From Fontibacillus panacisegetis (GTDB lineage: Bacteria; Bacillota; Bacilli; Paenibacillales; Paenibacillaceae): a stretch of 38,260 nt of DNA. The notes beneath the pieces were generated by a model. The model was not told where the DNA came from. It made no database searches and saw only the letters and a list, made by a program, of their open reading frames with translations. Of this stretch, positions 24,911-34,550 are shown one piece after another. The stretch is taken from contig NZ_FNBG01000034.1 of assembly GCF_900102215.1 (NCBI RefSeq), positions 11,702-49,961 of the forward strand, written 5' to 3'. Position numbers and translations under genes: made by a program. Numbering within the stretch: the stretch's first letter is position 1; every line of letters starts with the position of its first letter.

Positions 24911-25138
24911 TTATCTTGATTCAGCCTTGCGGATTGGTCTTGCTGATGCCCGGGACGAACCAGATGATTTGGTCGATCCAGCCGCACCAAGCTCGTAACG
25001 CTTCCGCTCTGTACGTTCGACTTGAACGATTTGACCTTCATGAACGACAATATTTAGCGAGCCAAACTCCATTTCATTCAAAAGACCCGCGATCCGTTCC
25101 AACCACAAATCATCAACTTGTAATGGTTTTGCCATCAT
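24911..25138 (-). CDS. yezD: YezD-family (DUF2292) protein
   Basis: This ~75-aa protein matches the YezD/DUF2292 family in the core VDDLWLERIAGLLNEMEFG followed by SLNIVVHEGQIVQVERTER. Family members occur with sulfate and cysteine genes, and this one follows cysW. A start at 25138 (SD GGGAGG, five bases) or the next ATG at 25135 (eight bases) is better than the 25165 ATG. The last ~25 residues are Ser/Arg/Ala-rich and look disordered. Molecular function is unknown. Confidence 0.82.
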   Translation of the reverse strand: MMAKPLQVDDLWLERIAGLLNEMEFGSLNIVVHEGQIVQVERTERKRYELGAAGSTKSSGSSRASARPIRKAESR

Positions 25139-25184
25139 CCAGTCCTCCCTATTCATTTTCAGCATGATTATTTAACAATATGAA

Positions 25185-26048
25185 TTAATGACTATGACTT
25201 TTACGTGTAAACCAGCTCTTAAGCAGCAAAGTGACTAGCGCAAGTAACAATAACAACGATGCTACTGCAAAAGATGCGGAAAATTGATACTCGTTATACA
25301 AGATCTCAACATGTAAAGGAAGTGTATTCGTCTGCCCTCGGATATGACCGGATACGACGGATACCGCGCCAAACTCGCCCATTGCACGTGCATTACAGAG
25401 AATAATTCCATATAACAATCCCCACTTAATGTTCGGGAGTGTTACTTTCCAGAAAATCCGAAATCCGCGAGCACCTAACATAACCGCTGCTTCTTCCTCC
25501 TGTTGTCCTTGATCCTCCATCAGAGGGATCAGTTCCCTGGCTACAAACGGAAAAGTAACAAACAATGTCGCAAGCACAATTCCTGGAATAGCAAATATGA
25601 TTTTTAGATCATGCTCTTGCAGCCACGGCCCAAACCATCCATGTGCTCCATATACGAGTACGTAAATGAGACCTCCAATTACCGGAGAAACTGCAAAGGG
25701 CAAATCGATCAACGTAACAAGAATCTGCTTACCCCGAAATTTGAATTTAGTAATAACCCAAGCCGCTGCTACACCAAAAATCGTATTTAATGGAACCGTA
25801 ATAGCTGCCACAATTAAGGTTAACTTAAGTGCAGATAATGCGTCTGGATTCGTGATCGCTTCTACATATACTCCGAAGCCTTTTTTTAATGCCTCAGTCA
25901 CTACAACAACGAGTGGTAAAACAATTAACCAGCATAACACTAGAACTGCGGCTCCGATCAAAATCCATTTTACGAGTCCGGATTCCTTCGTCGCCCGCTT
26001 TCTTTCCGTCGGAGTTTTTGTTGAAGCTAAAGGTACAGAACCGGCCAT
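25185..26048 (-). CDS. cysW: Sulfate/thiosulfate ABC transporter permease CysW
   Basis: This is a 287-aa integral membrane permease with about six helices. The ATPase-contact EAA loop is seen as [19 protein letters not shown], with [12 protein letters not shown] after it. Together with CysT it forms the sulfate channel. The start has AGGAGG eight bases upstream. It lies 67 bp after cysT and about 46 bp before yezD. No cysA ATPase gene follows. Confidence 0.95.
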   Translation of the reverse strand: MAGSVPLASTKTPTERKRATKESGLVKWILIGAAVLVLCWLIVLPLVVVVTEALKKGFGVYVEAITNPDALSALKLTLIVAAITVPLNTIFGVAAAWVITKFKFRGKQILVTLIDLPFAVSPVIGGLIYVLVYGAHGWFGPWLQEHDLKIIFAIPGIVLATLFVTFPFVARELIPLMEDQGQQEEEAAVMLGARGFRIFWKVTLPNIKWGLLYGIILCNARAMGEFGAVSVVSGHIRGQTNTLPLHVEILYNEYQFSASFAVASLLLLLALVTLLLKSWFTRKSHSH

Positions 26049-26115
26049 GCATTAATCCCTCCTATAAATATTGCCACGTATACTACCAGACTTTGTAGTC
26101 CATTGGGCTTAATCT

Positions 26116-26946
26116 CTAAAGCGCTGTTTTCCGCATTCGTTTCTGCAACGAGTTGATGAGCAGCAGGAGAACAAAGGAAATCAGTAACAGCATCAGAGCT
26201 ACAGCCGTCGCCCCGGCATAATCGAATTGCTCAAGCTTTGACATAATCAGGAGCGGTGCAATCTCTGTCTTCATCGGCATATTGCCGGAGATGAAAACAA
26301 CAGACCCATACTCTCCAATTCCTCTGGCAAAAGCAAGTGCAAATCCAGTCAGAAGGGGTGGAAGCAATTCAGGCAAAATTACAGTTCGGAAGGTGCGCAG
26401 ACGGCTTGCTCCAAGCGTAGCCGCTGCTTCTTCAACCTCCGCATCGAGATCTTGTAATACCGGTTGAACCGTACGTACAACAAACGGAATACCTATGAAC
26501 ATAAGTGCTAAAGTGATGCCAATCGGTGTAAAAGCAATTTTTATTCCTATAGATTCAAAGATGGAACCAATCCAGCCCTTGGATGAGTATATCGCCGTAA
26601 GCGATACACCAGCCACAGCCGTAGGTAACGCAAATGGCAGGTCAATCATTGCATCGAACAATTTTTTACCTGGGAATTCATATCTGACCAGAACCCAGGC
26701 TAATAGCAAACCAAGCACTGCATCAATCAACCCTGCCGCAGCCGCAGTCAAAAAACTAACTTTATATGAAGCTAACACACGTGAATCAGTCGCAACACTC
26801 CAAAACTTCTCCCAGGTCAATCCTGTCGAATTAAGAAGAAGCGCAGATAGTGGAATCAGCACTACCAAACTGAGATAAAGAACACTGTAGCCCATGGTCA
26901 GCCCAAATCCGGGCAACACCCCGCGCTGTGAGGTGCTTTTTTTCAT
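26116..26946 (-). CDS. cysT: Sulfate/thiosulfate ABC transporter permease CysT
   Basis: This 276-aa permease has about six helices and the EAA loop [19 protein letters not shown]. It pairs with CysW. It is preceded by AAAGGG and lies 67 bp after sbp. Confidence 0.95.
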   Translation of the reverse strand: MKKSTSQRGVLPGFGLTMGYSVLYLSLVVLIPLSALLLNSTGLTWEKFWSVATDSRVLASYKVSFLTAAAAGLIDAVLGLLLAWVLVRYEFPGKKLFDAMIDLPFALPTAVAGVSLTAIYSSKGWIGSIFESIGIKIAFTPIGITLALMFIGIPFVVRTVQPVLQDLDAEVEEAAATLGASRLRTFRTVILPELLPPLLTGFALAFARGIGEYGSVVFISGNMPMKTEIAPLLIMSKLEQFDYAGATAVALMLLLISFVLLLLINSLQKRMRKTAL

Positions 26947-27013
26947 GAGAAATTCACCCTTTCGTTCGCAGCATTCTTATCCAGAACGCTCCTCCGTTTG
27001 TTACGGTCGGTTT

Positions 27014-28087
27014 TTATGGTGCATAAATCTGACTGAAAATACCTCCATCGGCGAAATGCTTCGGCTGTGCCTGTGCCCAACCGCCAAACACTTCATCAAT
27101 GGTATACAGCTTGATTTCAGGGAATTGATCCGCAAACTTCGTCTTTACACTTTCCAGTGTTGGACGATAATAGTTCTTTGCTGCAATCGTTTGGCCCTCT
27201 TCCGAATACAGATATTTCAAGTAAGCATCGGCAACCTCACGAGTACCTCTTTTATCAACATTTTTATCAACTACAGCTACCGGAGGTTCAGCAAGGATAC
27301 TTTCGGACGGATACACAATATCAAATTTATCCGGTCCCAGCTCCTTCACGGATAACCAAGCCTCATTCTCCCAAGCCAACAATACGTCACCCAGACCACG
27401 TTCTACGAATGTCGTCGTCGCTCCGCGAGCACCGCTATCCAGTACTGGTACATGTGTGAATAATTCCTTAACAAATTCTTGAGCTTTTGCCTCATCATTA
27501 TTGTTGTTATGCAGCGCGTATGCCCAAGCAGCGAGATAATTCCAACGAGCCCCACCTGATGTTTGCGGATTTGGTGTAATAACCTCTACCCCATCCTTAA
27601 TCAGGTCATTCCAGTCTTTAATGCCTTTTGGATTCCCTTTGCGAACCAGAAAAACTATTGTAGAAGTATATGGGGAGCTGTTCAACTCGTACTCAGTTTG
27701 CCAACCCTTTTCAATAAGTCCACCTTCTTGAACAGCATCAATATCATACCCAAGTGCAAGCGTTACAACGTCAGCCTCCAGACCATCGATAACAGCGCGA
27801 GCCTGCTTACCGGAGCCACCATGTGATTGATCGATCGTAACCTTTTGTCCTTTTTCCTTTTCCCAATAAGCAGCAAATGCCTTATTATATTCCTCGTATA
27901 ATTCCCGGGTCGGATCATAGGATACATTCAGTAATTTGATGTCCTCTAGTTTTTCTCCACCTTCAGAAGTCCCTGCTTCCGCACTTGCTGATTCATTCTT
28001 TTTGTTTTCTGTACCGCAAGCTGCCATAACTACCGACATAGCCAGAACCAAACTCAATAGAACCCCTTGTTTTAACAACTTCTTCAT
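27014..28087 (-). CDS. sbp: Sulfate-binding lipoprotein
   Basis: This is a 357-aa substrate-binding lipoprotein: a signal peptide ends in a lipobox (VMAAC, Cys24), and the mature protein has the sulfate-binding family pattern, with [17 protein letters not shown] at the start and [28 protein letters not shown] typical of Sbp/CysP. It captures sulfate or thiosulfate for CysT/CysW. It is the first gene of the operon and lies behind a strong promoter and a ~195-nt leader. Confidence 0.96.
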   Translation of the reverse strand: MKKLLKQGVLLSLVLAMSVVMAACGTENKKNESASAEAGTSEGGEKLEDIKLLNVSYDPTRELYEEYNKAFAAYWEKEKGQKVTIDQSHGGSGKQARAVIDGLEADVVTLALGYDIDAVQEGGLIEKGWQTEYELNSSPYTSTIVFLVRKGNPKGIKDWNDLIKDGVEVITPNPQTSGGARWNYLAAWAYALHNNNNDEAKAQEFVKELFTHVPVLDSGARGATTTFVERGLGDVLLAWENEAWLSVKELGPDKFDIVYPSESILAEPPVAVVDKNVDKRGTREVADAYLKYLYSEEGQTIAAKNYYRPTLESVKTKFADQFPEIKLYTIDEVFGGWAQAQPKHFADGGIFSQIYAP

Positions 28088-28284
28088 CTAATCACTCCCT
28101 ATTCTCTCTTTACGACCCATCCTGGCAGGTTCATGATAGTTCATCATCCATGTAATAAACAGAACAAAGGAACGCACTGCTCTCTACGGTCAAACCGAGC
28201 CACCCCCGTGTCTGCCTGACGAGTAGAACGTTCCTCCGTCTTTACGGTGAGAACTTTTTAATATTAATCCTACCTGTTTAGTAT
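28088..28284 (-). promoter_or_regulatory. Structured 5' leader of the sulfate operon (riboswitch-like or attenuator, unidentified)
   Basis: The transcript from the promoter at 28291-28319 has a leader of about 195 nt. Near its 5' end a small stem CCGT (28239-28236 side) / ACGG lies beside a stem AGGAACG / CGTTCCT (28235-28229 with 28174-28168) that closes a ~54-nt GC-rich domain. Other self-complementary bits occur further on (ATGAT/ATCAT). It is not an S-box, T-box or TPP element by eye. It may be a metabolite sensor or attenuator; a CymR-type repressor site near the transcription start is an alternative. Confidence 0.5.
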
Positions 28285-28290
28285 GTTATT

Positions 28291-28319
28291 ATTCTATCTG
28301 CTCTGGGTTTTAATGTCAA
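28291..28319 (-). promoter_or_regulatory. Strong sigma-A promoter of sbp-cysT-cysW-yezD
   Basis: On the minus strand TTGACA (28319-28314) and TAGAAT (28296-28291) are separated by exactly 17 bp. Predicted start is near 28284. Confidence 0.85.
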
Positions 28320-28475
28320 ACGTTTTTTATAATTAATTCATATTCATTTAATAAATCCACGTTATAATGATTATCCTTGGCTCGTTGTTCACAAGAATTA
28401 ATTAATTACAAGCGTATATGCTATAATATTCAAGCAAATCATTACACTTTGCCAAACAAAGAAAGGGTCCTTGTT

Positions 28476-28985
28476 ATGGAGACTTTGCTTAATCTAGCTC
28501 ATATAAGAATTATTGCTACAATCATGATGGTCGTCATGGCTACTGCAGTCATTGTAATTCGACTTAAAGCTAGCAGAAAACCGATCACTATTAAAAAAAT
28601 CATTATGCCGCCGCTTGGTATGTCAACCGGATTTCTCATGTTTATAGCACCTGAATTTCATATTCCTGTCCTTTGGGGAGTGGTTGCTTTTGCCGTCGGA
28701 TGGCTGTTATTCTCCTACCCTCTAATTCGCACCACTCATTTTGAAGTTATAGATAATGAAGTCTACGCCCAGCGTTCACCAGGCTTTGCCTTTATCCTGA
28801 TTGGCCTGCTCGCTCTTCGTCTTATATTGCATGAAGTAATTGAACAATATATTTCCGTTCTGCAGACAGGCTCTCTATTCTTCCTACTGGCATTCGGTAT
28901 GATCATCAACTGGCGACTGTTCATGTTAAGAAAATATCGGGAAATTACTGACACACCCGCTCAAAAATTTAACAAAAAGAAATAG
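28476..28985 (+). CDS. ccdC: CcdC-family membrane protein
   Basis: This is a 169-aa protein with several transmembrane helices and the family pattern RLKASRKPITIKKIIMPPLG followed by MSTGFLMF. CcdC is a Bacillales protein encoded with cytochrome c maturation genes in B. subtilis, though it is not essential there. The ATG at 28476 has AAAGGG eight bases upstream, and a longer frame starting at 28377 has no good site. It ends 42 bp before the convergent ABC-2 permease gene. Confidence 0.85.
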   Translation: METLLNLAHIRIIATIMMVVMATAVIVIRLKASRKPITIKKIIMPPLGMSTGFLMFIAPEFHIPVLWGVVAFAVGWLLFSYPLIRTTHFEVIDNEVYAQRSPGFAFILIGLLALRLILHEVIEQYISVLQTGSLFFLLAFGMIINWRLFMLRKYREITDTPAQKFNKKK

Positions 28986-29009
28986 CATGCCCAGTAGTGT
29001 GGCATGCTA
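28964..29009 (-). terminator. Intrinsic terminator of the ABC-2 exporter operon
   Basis: On the minus strand the arms TAGCATGCC (29009-29001) and GGCATGCTA (28991-28983) are followed by TTTCTTTTTG, then another T-rich stretch. The hairpin also lies directly downstream of ccdC but has a weak T run in that direction. Confidence 0.8.
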
Positions 29010-29027
29010 ACGATTCATTTATGTCTC

Positions 29028-30176
29028 CTAGTTTACGTTCGCATCGCTAGGCCGCAATACTGCGGAGCCAAAAGCCAACAATATCAGGGCCATCAGCCCG
29101 AGAATGAGCAGCGGAACTGTAATCTCGCCCAGACCATTCCCTGAAGAGAGTATTTCAACCGCTTCGATCGTCCATTTCTGAGGTACAAAATTAGCTGCTT
29201 TCTGCATAAATTCCGGCATAAACGAGATTGGCCAGAAGCACCCGCCGATCATACAGGTTGGTGTGATAATTAGACTGTTAATAATCGAAGCCTGCTGCGA
29301 ATTGCGGATCAGTCCAGCTACTGCACTTGATATCCCCATGGCTACAAGCATAAATGTACCGAGTACAATAAAATGCAGCAGAATCGGAACACCGTAATCA
29401 TAACCTAGCACATAGTTGCTTAAAACTAATATCACTGCAATCTGTAAGATTCCCACAAAAAAGCTGCCTAGAAAATTACCTGCCGCGATTTCCCACGCCC
29501 TTACGGGAGCACTAAACATTCTTGTCATCGTACGTCGTCTGCGATCATCCATGATTTGAGAAACACTGCTGCTAACTAGGCCCATCAGGAACATCAGCGT
29601 AAAACCTGTTACAGAGCTTAAACCAGGTTTAGCATATAGCTGCAAATCATCCGTTACCGAGCCAACTTTATGCTCGCCTGTCTGTGACAGTACTTTGGTA
29701 AATGTCGCATGATCATCAGCCTGTGAGGAATTCCTGATTAATGAAGCGGAAGACGCCATCCCTTGGGTCAAAATATTCAGCTTCAGCCGCAGGGTATACG
29801 AGCCCTCGCTTATCTTCAATTCGTACATACGGATGGATGGAATGCTCCCGGACATGAGATCATCTGTAAAACCCTCTGGAATAATAAAACCAGCAGCGCC
29901 GTGGTCTCCGACAATTTTTTCTCTCAAATCAGCTTCATTGTCGATCTCTTTAAGTAAATAATCAGGTGAATCAGCTAGTTCATTCAATAAAAACTGACTT
30001 GCTATCCCGCCATCCTTATCTACGTACAAAATACTGGCTCGACTGTAATCATCCTGCCCTAATAATCCTATGACTACTGTAATTACAAGACATGGCAAAA
30101 AAATATGTATAAACATCCCTTTTTTCGTGCCTACCGTCCGCTTGATCATGTTCCAGGCAATGGTGAAACTATTCAT
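29028..30176 (-). CDS. ABC-2 type exporter permease (second)
   Basis: This is a ~382-aa permease: one N-terminal helix, an extracytoplasmic loop of about 150 residues, and five C-terminal helices, as in ABC-2 permeases. The ATG at 30176 is preferred over the upstream frame start at 30206 because AAAGGTGGG lies five bases before it. It overlaps the first permease gene by eight bases. The order ATPase, permease, permease with a divergent histidine kinase and response regulator is that of the linearmycin-resistance locus lnrJKLMN (yfiJKLMN) of B. subtilis, which exports or excludes polyene antibiotics; substrate identity here is inferred. Confidence 0.85.
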   Translation of the reverse strand: MNSFTIAWNMIKRTVGTKKGMFIHIFLPCLVITVVIGLLGQDDYSRASILYVDKDGGIASQFLLNELADSPDYLLKEIDNEADLREKIVGDHGAAGFIIPEGFTDDLMSGSIPSIRMYELKISEGSYTLRLKLNILTQGMASSASLIRNSSQADDHATFTKVLSQTGEHKVGSVTDDLQLYAKPGLSSVTGFTLMFLMGLVSSSVSQIMDDRRRRTMTRMFSAPVRAWEIAAGNFLGSFFVGILQIAVILVLSNYVLGYDYGVPILLHFIVLGTFMLVAMGISSAVAGLIRNSQQASIINSLIITPTCMIGGCFWPISFMPEFMQKAANFVPQKWTIEAVEILSSGNGLGEITVPLLILGLMALILLAFGSAVLRPSDANVN

Positions 30177-31359
30177 GGTAACCCACCTTTCGGTAAGAAA
30201 TTGCACCGACTAGCAGAAAAACTCCGCTCACTAAGCCTAACATTAGTGCATGATGCAAAATTTCTCCTTGATCCGCACCAAGCATAATTCGGAGAATTCC
30301 CTGCAGTGCCCAATGGTTTACTGTAAATTCGCCGATTTTTTGAATAATATCAACCGGAATCTGTTGAAAGCCTCCACTAAAGAACGTCATGAAGATCACA
30401 ATCATTTGCACTACCGTTTTCGCTGTACTTGATGATTTACACAACAAGGAAACCGATACCGCCATCATCATAGAAGCCAGAACGACAAGAACGCAGATCA
30501 GTGCTAAGTATTGCGGACTTGTTCCCCAGTCAACATCGTACAGCCATGTGGTACCAAGAATAATGACAGCAGCTTGCAGAAATGCGATGAAACTATTCCC
30601 TACCACTTTACCAACAAAAATATGCAGCGTACTGATCGGCATAGATTGCAGACGATACAAAGTACGTGTGTCAATCTCACTGTGAAGACTTTCGCTAGCC
30701 ACGAGCCCTGAAAAGAGTAAAAACATGATCAACATTGAGGCAGCATAATACTGGAATGCGGAATATGACTTGCCCTGCTTATTCAGAGAAGCATTTTCTA
30801 CATAACTATGGACAAGATCCTGACCATCAGTTGAGCTTCCATCAGCACTTAATACAGGTACTGCTGCTGTTGGTCCAAGTACTATTGTCGTCGCTTGGGT
30901 CCGATTGACTTCATCAAGGTAGGAATCAAAAATCATTTGCGCCACATGATTTTTAGAATGGCTCTGACCATTGATAAAATTCCAGGTGGCAGCTTCGCCT
31001 TGCTTTACTTTGCTCACAAAATCAGGTGGAATAACAACAGCAAAGTCCATTTCTCCTTCTCTAATCGCAGCCAAAGCTTCTTCCCGGCTTCCGCCATCGA
31101 TAACATTCAGCATCTCTTGCATTTCAGGAGTATCCAGAAAGGTCTTCAATCCAAATTCATTTAAATCCTGATCGCTCTGCTTAACAAGCATGACGTTTAC
31201 CCCTGAAATAACACCATCTTCATTTGATGCAAACATAGGAGCTAACGCATTCCCCAGAATAAAAATCAGCAGCAAAGGCATTAGAAAAAGATTAAACAGA
31301 ACTGTGCGTGTCTTGATTAATTTGCGAATTTCAAACCATATAATCGAGCAAATTTTCAT
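30169..31359 (-). CDS. ABC-2 type exporter permease (first)
   Basis: This 396-aa permease has the same plan as its partner, with a signal-like first helix (about 17-40), a large extracytoplasmic domain and five C-terminal helices. The start has AGGGGG seven bases upstream. It follows the ATPase gene by 11 bp and overlaps the second permease gene. It probably forms a heterodimer with that permease. Confidence 0.87.
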   Translation of the reverse strand: MKICSIIWFEIRKLIKTRTVLFNLFLMPLLLIFILGNALAPMFASNEDGVISGVNVMLVKQSDQDLNEFGLKTFLDTPEMQEMLNVIDGGSREEALAAIREGEMDFAVVIPPDFVSKVKQGEAATWNFINGQSHSKNHVAQMIFDSYLDEVNRTQATTIVLGPTAAVPVLSADGSSTDGQDLVHSYVENASLNKQGKSYSAFQYYAASMLIMFLLFSGLVASESLHSEIDTRTLYRLQSMPISTLHIFVGKVVGNSFIAFLQAAVIILGTTWLYDVDWGTSPQYLALICVLVVLASMMMAVSVSLLCKSSSTAKTVVQMIVIFMTFFSGGFQQIPVDIIQKIGEFTVNHWALQGILRIMLGADQGEILHHALMLGLVSGVFLLVGAISYRKVGYHE

Positions 31360-31370
31360 ATGATTGCCCC

Positions 31371-32306
31371 CTAGTCCCTAAGCGTACGCCCGGTCAGGCT
31401 CAAAAACAGCGTCTCCAATGTAGGCTGTTCGCATTCTACAGAGTGGATTACTGCGTCATGTTTTGCACAGACATACAATATATCCTGCAAATCATGTTGT
31501 GATGACGATGTATACAATGCCAACTCATTTTCCTGAAGGTCTACTCGTGAAATTCTCGGAAGTTGACGCAGTTCATTCAGAATATCGCCGGTGATCCCAC
31601 TCGCCTTCATCTTGATTTTCTCCTCGTGCGCGACCCGTTCACGCAATTCATCCTGAGTTCCGCAAGCGATGACATGCCCCTGATCCACAATAGCCACACG
31701 ATCGCAAATCGCGGATACTTCCTCCATATAGTGACTTGTATATATCACCGTAGAGCCCATTTGATTAAGCTTTCGCACGGATTCCAAAATATGATTTCTG
31801 GACTGCGGATCAATACCAACCGTTGGTTCGTCCATAATAATCAGTTTTGGATGATGCATAATCGCGCAAGCAATGTTCAGACGCCGCTTCATTCCACCCG
31901 AGAACGTCTTTGGCAGATCCTTGGCCCGATCCTCAAGACCGACAAAAGACAACGCCTCAGCAACTCGTTCCTTCAACTCATGGCCGCGCAATCCGTATAA
32001 TTTTCCGAAAAAAGCTACGTTGTCAACCGCAGACATCATCTCGTATAGTGCCAAATCCTGCGGTACCAAGCCGATTCGCTTTTTCACCTCGATTGGCCGA
32101 GCCTTAACGGAGATGCCATCCACTGTAATTTCGCCTTGATCCATTGGCAGTAAGCCTACAATCATATTTATCGTCGTGCTTTTCCCAGCACCATTAGGTC
32201 CGAGCAACCCGAAAATCTCACCCTTTTTAATGCTCAGGTTCAAATGATCCACCGATAGCTTATCTCCGTATCGCTTGATAACATCCTTAATTTCTACAAA
32301 AGTCAT
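31371..32306 (-). CDS. ABC exporter ATP-binding protein
   Basis: This ~311-aa ATPase has Walker A GPNGAGKST (36-44), signature FSGGMKRRLN, Walker B LIIMDEP and an H-loop (YTSHYMEE). The C-terminal ~80 residues form the extension typical of ABC-2 drug exporters. The ATG at 32306, with GGGAG nine bases upstream, is preferred to the in-frame start at 32345. It is the first gene of the exporter operon; its promoter faces the histidine kinase gene. Confidence 0.93.
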   Translation of the reverse strand: MTFVEIKDVIKRYGDKLSVDHLNLSIKKGEIFGLLGPNGAGKSTTINMIVGLLPMDQGEITVDGISVKARPIEVKKRIGLVPQDLALYEMMSAVDNVAFFGKLYGLRGHELKERVAEALSFVGLEDRAKDLPKTFSGGMKRRLNIACAIMHHPKLIIMDEPTVGIDPQSRNHILESVRKLNQMGSTVIYTSHYMEEVSAICDRVAIVDQGHVIACGTQDELRERVAHEEKIKMKASGITGDILNELRQLPRISRVDLQENELALYTSSSQHDLQDILYVCAKHDAVIHSVECEQPTLETLFLSLTGRTLRD

Positions 32307-32376
32307 ATCCCCCATCTCCCATCTATCAACTGTCCTGAGTCTCAAGTCCTGTAATCATTCTAGCAAGACGGAGGTT

Positions 32377-32414
32377 AGTATACATGTACGAATCGTCATG
32401 ACTTCAACATGACT
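32377..32414 (-). promoter_or_regulatory. Exporter promoter with inverted-repeat response-regulator site
   Basis: On the minus strand TATACT (32382-32377) has a TTGAAG at 19-bp spacing, a sub-optimal spacing expected of an activated promoter. The inverted repeat GTCATG (32395-32400) / CATGAC (32408-32413) overlaps that -35, and ATGACT also repeats directly at 11-bp period (32398 and 32409). LiaR/NarL-type regulators commonly bind such sites. The link to the adjacent regulator is inferred. Confidence 0.5.
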
Positions 32415-32498
32415 AAAGTCACCTCACCTCAAGCAAAACTACTTGTGCTATAATGATTTCTATCCATCTTGAAAATCCATGAATAGAGGCAGGAAACT

Positions 32499-33644
32499 AT
32501 GTTGAGACGTAAGCTGTCGCCTATGATGTATGGAATGATACTGATTCCGTATTTTGCTCACATTTTTGTATTGAAGATGTCAACCTCCGGCATCTATCTT
32601 CTTCATACCTTAACCTATTTTTCGCTGATTGTATTAGCCCGATTCCTGAAAAAAAATCCCCCTCTCATTATGTTATCTATTGTTCAAATCCTGTACTCCG
32701 CATGGATATGTCAAACCTATAGCGGACTAACCAATCTTGCCGCTGTCAGCCCTGTCTTCATCTACTTTCTACTGCCTAATACATATAGCAGGTTTTCTAT
32801 TCTGGCTTTTCATCTTATCGTTATCAATTTTTCATTGCTGCATCAGGATCTCACATGGATAGTAGTCACTAACCTTCTTTTGCTGTTCATATCGTATTTT
32901 CTTCATCTGCTGCAGCAGTTTGCAAGCAAACAAGAACACGAGCAGTATCTTTTTGATGACATTCGCAAAAAAAATTACGAATTAAGTGAAACGCGAAATC
33001 GTCTTTTGTTATTCACTAAACAGATTGAAGGAGCCGCTCAGGCTGAAGAACGAAGCCGCATCTCTCAGCAGCTTCATGATGATGTAGGACACCGCCTGAT
33101 CCGTTCAAAAATGATGATGGAAGCCGCACTGCAAATTTTCCCGAACGATCAACAGAGGGGGATGACGATGCTTCAGCAAATTCGTGACCAATTATCGGCT
33201 GGTTTGGATGAGATGCGCGCCACGGTCAAACGCCTGAAGCCTGCATCCAATGACTCAGGAATCCAATCCTTGGGACAAATGCTTGAAGAAGTCGGCAGGG
33301 AGACCGGAATTAGAACGGAGCTGACCATCGAAGGCAATCCTTGTTCGTTATATCCAAGTCAGGAGATGATTCTTTACAAAAATGCCCGCGAAGCTGTAAC
33401 CAACGCGTTAAAGCATGGCAGTCCGCAAACGGTAACTATCACATTTACATACACAGGACATGAGATCAAAATGTCAGTAAGTAATGACGGAGATACTCCT
33501 GACCACAACATAAAGCAAGGATCAGGACAAGGAATAACCGGAATGAAAGAGCGATGCTCTTTTGCCGGAGGACGATTGGAAATCAATACAGCTTTTCCAT
33601 TCACCGTAACTACTGTATTGCCTATAACAAAACATCAAGAATAA
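32499..33644 (+). CDS. Sensor histidine kinase, HisKA_3 (NarL/LiaS type)
   Basis: This is a 381-aa membrane sensor. Five to six transmembrane helices occupy residues 9-138 with almost no extracytoplasmic loop, a feature of intramembrane-sensing kinases such as LiaS/LnrJ. A linker and the HisKA_3 phosphoacceptor motif follow (ISQQLHDDVGHRL, His193), then an ATPase domain with the N box NAREAVTNALKHG and the G box GQGITGMKER. It probably senses membrane perturbation or a lipid-active antibiotic and phosphorylates the next gene product. The ATG is preceded by GAGGCAGG. Confidence 0.92.
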   Translation: MLRRKLSPMMYGMILIPYFAHIFVLKMSTSGIYLLHTLTYFSLIVLARFLKKNPPLIMLSIVQILYSAWICQTYSGLTNLAAVSPVFIYFLLPNTYSRFSILAFHLIVINFSLLHQDLTWIVVTNLLLLFISYFLHLLQQFASKQEHEQYLFDDIRKKNYELSETRNRLLLFTKQIEGAAQAEERSRISQQLHDDVGHRLIRSKMMMEAALQIFPNDQQRGMTMLQQIRDQLSAGLDEMRATVKRLKPASNDSGIQSLGQMLEEVGRETGIRTELTIEGNPCSLYPSQEMILYKNAREAVTNALKHGSPQTVTITFTYTGHEIKMSVSNDGDTPDHNIKQGSGQGITGMKERCSFAGGRLEINTAFPFTVTTVLPITKHQE

Positions 33645-33675
33645 CTAGATTATTTGCAATCTGGAGGGAGAACAA

Positions 33676-34341
33676 ATGCCAACCCTATCACTGCTTATCG
33701 TCGACGACGATCCTTTCATTCGCGAGAGTCTGACATTATTAATAGGAATGGACCCTGACATAGAAGTAATAGGCTCCGTACAAAACGGAGCCGAGGCTGT
33801 AAATTTTATTTCACAGAGAGATAAGCCCAGCGTAGTGCTAATGGATATCCGGATGCCGGAGTGTAACGGGGTGGAGGGAACCAAAAGAATCAAGGCGCTC
33901 TATCCTGATATTTCCATCTTGATGCTGACAACCTTTGATGATGATGAATTTATCCTCGAAGCACTTAAAAATGGAGCCAGCGGATATTTACTCAAAAATA
34001 TTCCGCCAGACCGCATTATTCAGGGAATCAAAACAGTGCACAGCGGCAACATGCTGATTCATCCTGACATTGCCAGAAAGCTGACCGGACTGCTACGAGA
34101 AACCGTGTCACCGTCTCCTGAAAATCTCAAACTCACTAACGCCGGACTTACAGCGGTTGAACACCAAGTAGTTACATTAATTGCGGAGGGAATGTCGAAT
34201 AAGGAAATAGCCCAGAAGCTGTTTTTAAGTGAAGGAACCGTTAAAAACTATGTTACCGACATTCTTCATAAGCTTGAGGTAAGGGACAGAACCCAGATTG
34301 CTATCCTATATTGGAAAAGTCGCAGTCAGAATCTGACTTAA
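33676..34341 (+). CDS. NarL/FixJ-family response regulator
   Basis: This 221-aa regulator has a receiver domain with acidic pocket DDD at 10-12 and the phosphoacceptor Asp57 (VVLMDIRMPE), and a C-terminal LuxR-type helix-turn-helix (LTAVEHQVVTLIAEGMSNKE and on to about residue 205). It lies 31 bp after its histidine kinase gene. It probably controls the divergent ABC-2 exporter operon. Its stop codon overlaps by four bases, tail to tail, with ydjO. Confidence 0.94.
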   Translation: MPTLSLLIVDDDPFIRESLTLLIGMDPDIEVIGSVQNGAEAVNFISQRDKPSVVLMDIRMPECNGVEGTKRIKALYPDISILMLTTFDDDEFILEALKNGASGYLLKNIPPDRIIQGIKTVHSGNMLIHPDIARKLTGLLRETVSPSPENLKLTNAGLTAVEHQVVTLIAEGMSNKEIAQKLFLSEGTVKNYVTDILHKLEVRDRTQIAILYWKSRSQNLT

Positions 34342-34550
34342 GACTTCATTTCCACACTCGCACTCATATTCACTACCTGAGGGAGCATCTTTGTATCTTT
34401 TTCCATTTGCGAAGAACAAAGGGGACAAGATGGCTCATACTCAAAAGTAAAATTGTCCCGCATCCAGCCGTTGCAGTCTTCGCTTACGCAGGACCAGATT
34501 GAGGTATTTACCTCAGGGACTTCCTCAACTACTTTTTTACGATAATTCAT
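34338..34550 (-). CDS. ydjO: YdjO-family cold-inducible protein
   Basis: This 70-aa protein has a zinc-finger-like pair of cysteines in WSCVSEDCNGWMR and another pair in CPLC, matching the YdjO family of Bacillales (called cold-inducible in B. subtilis). Molecular function is unknown. The start has AGGAGAGGA upstream. The stop codon overlaps that of the response regulator on the opposite strand. Confidence 0.88.
   Translation of the reverse strand: MNYRKKVVEEVPEVNTSIWSCVSEDCNGWMRDNFTFEYEPSCPLCSSQMEKDTKMLPQVVNMSASVEMKS

Noticed and set aside
28088..28284. S-box (SAM riboswitch) or T-box in the sbp leader
   Set aside because: The conserved S-box and T-box blocks are absent; only a weak GGGTGG resemblance to the T-box core exists, and the leader is too short for a T-box.
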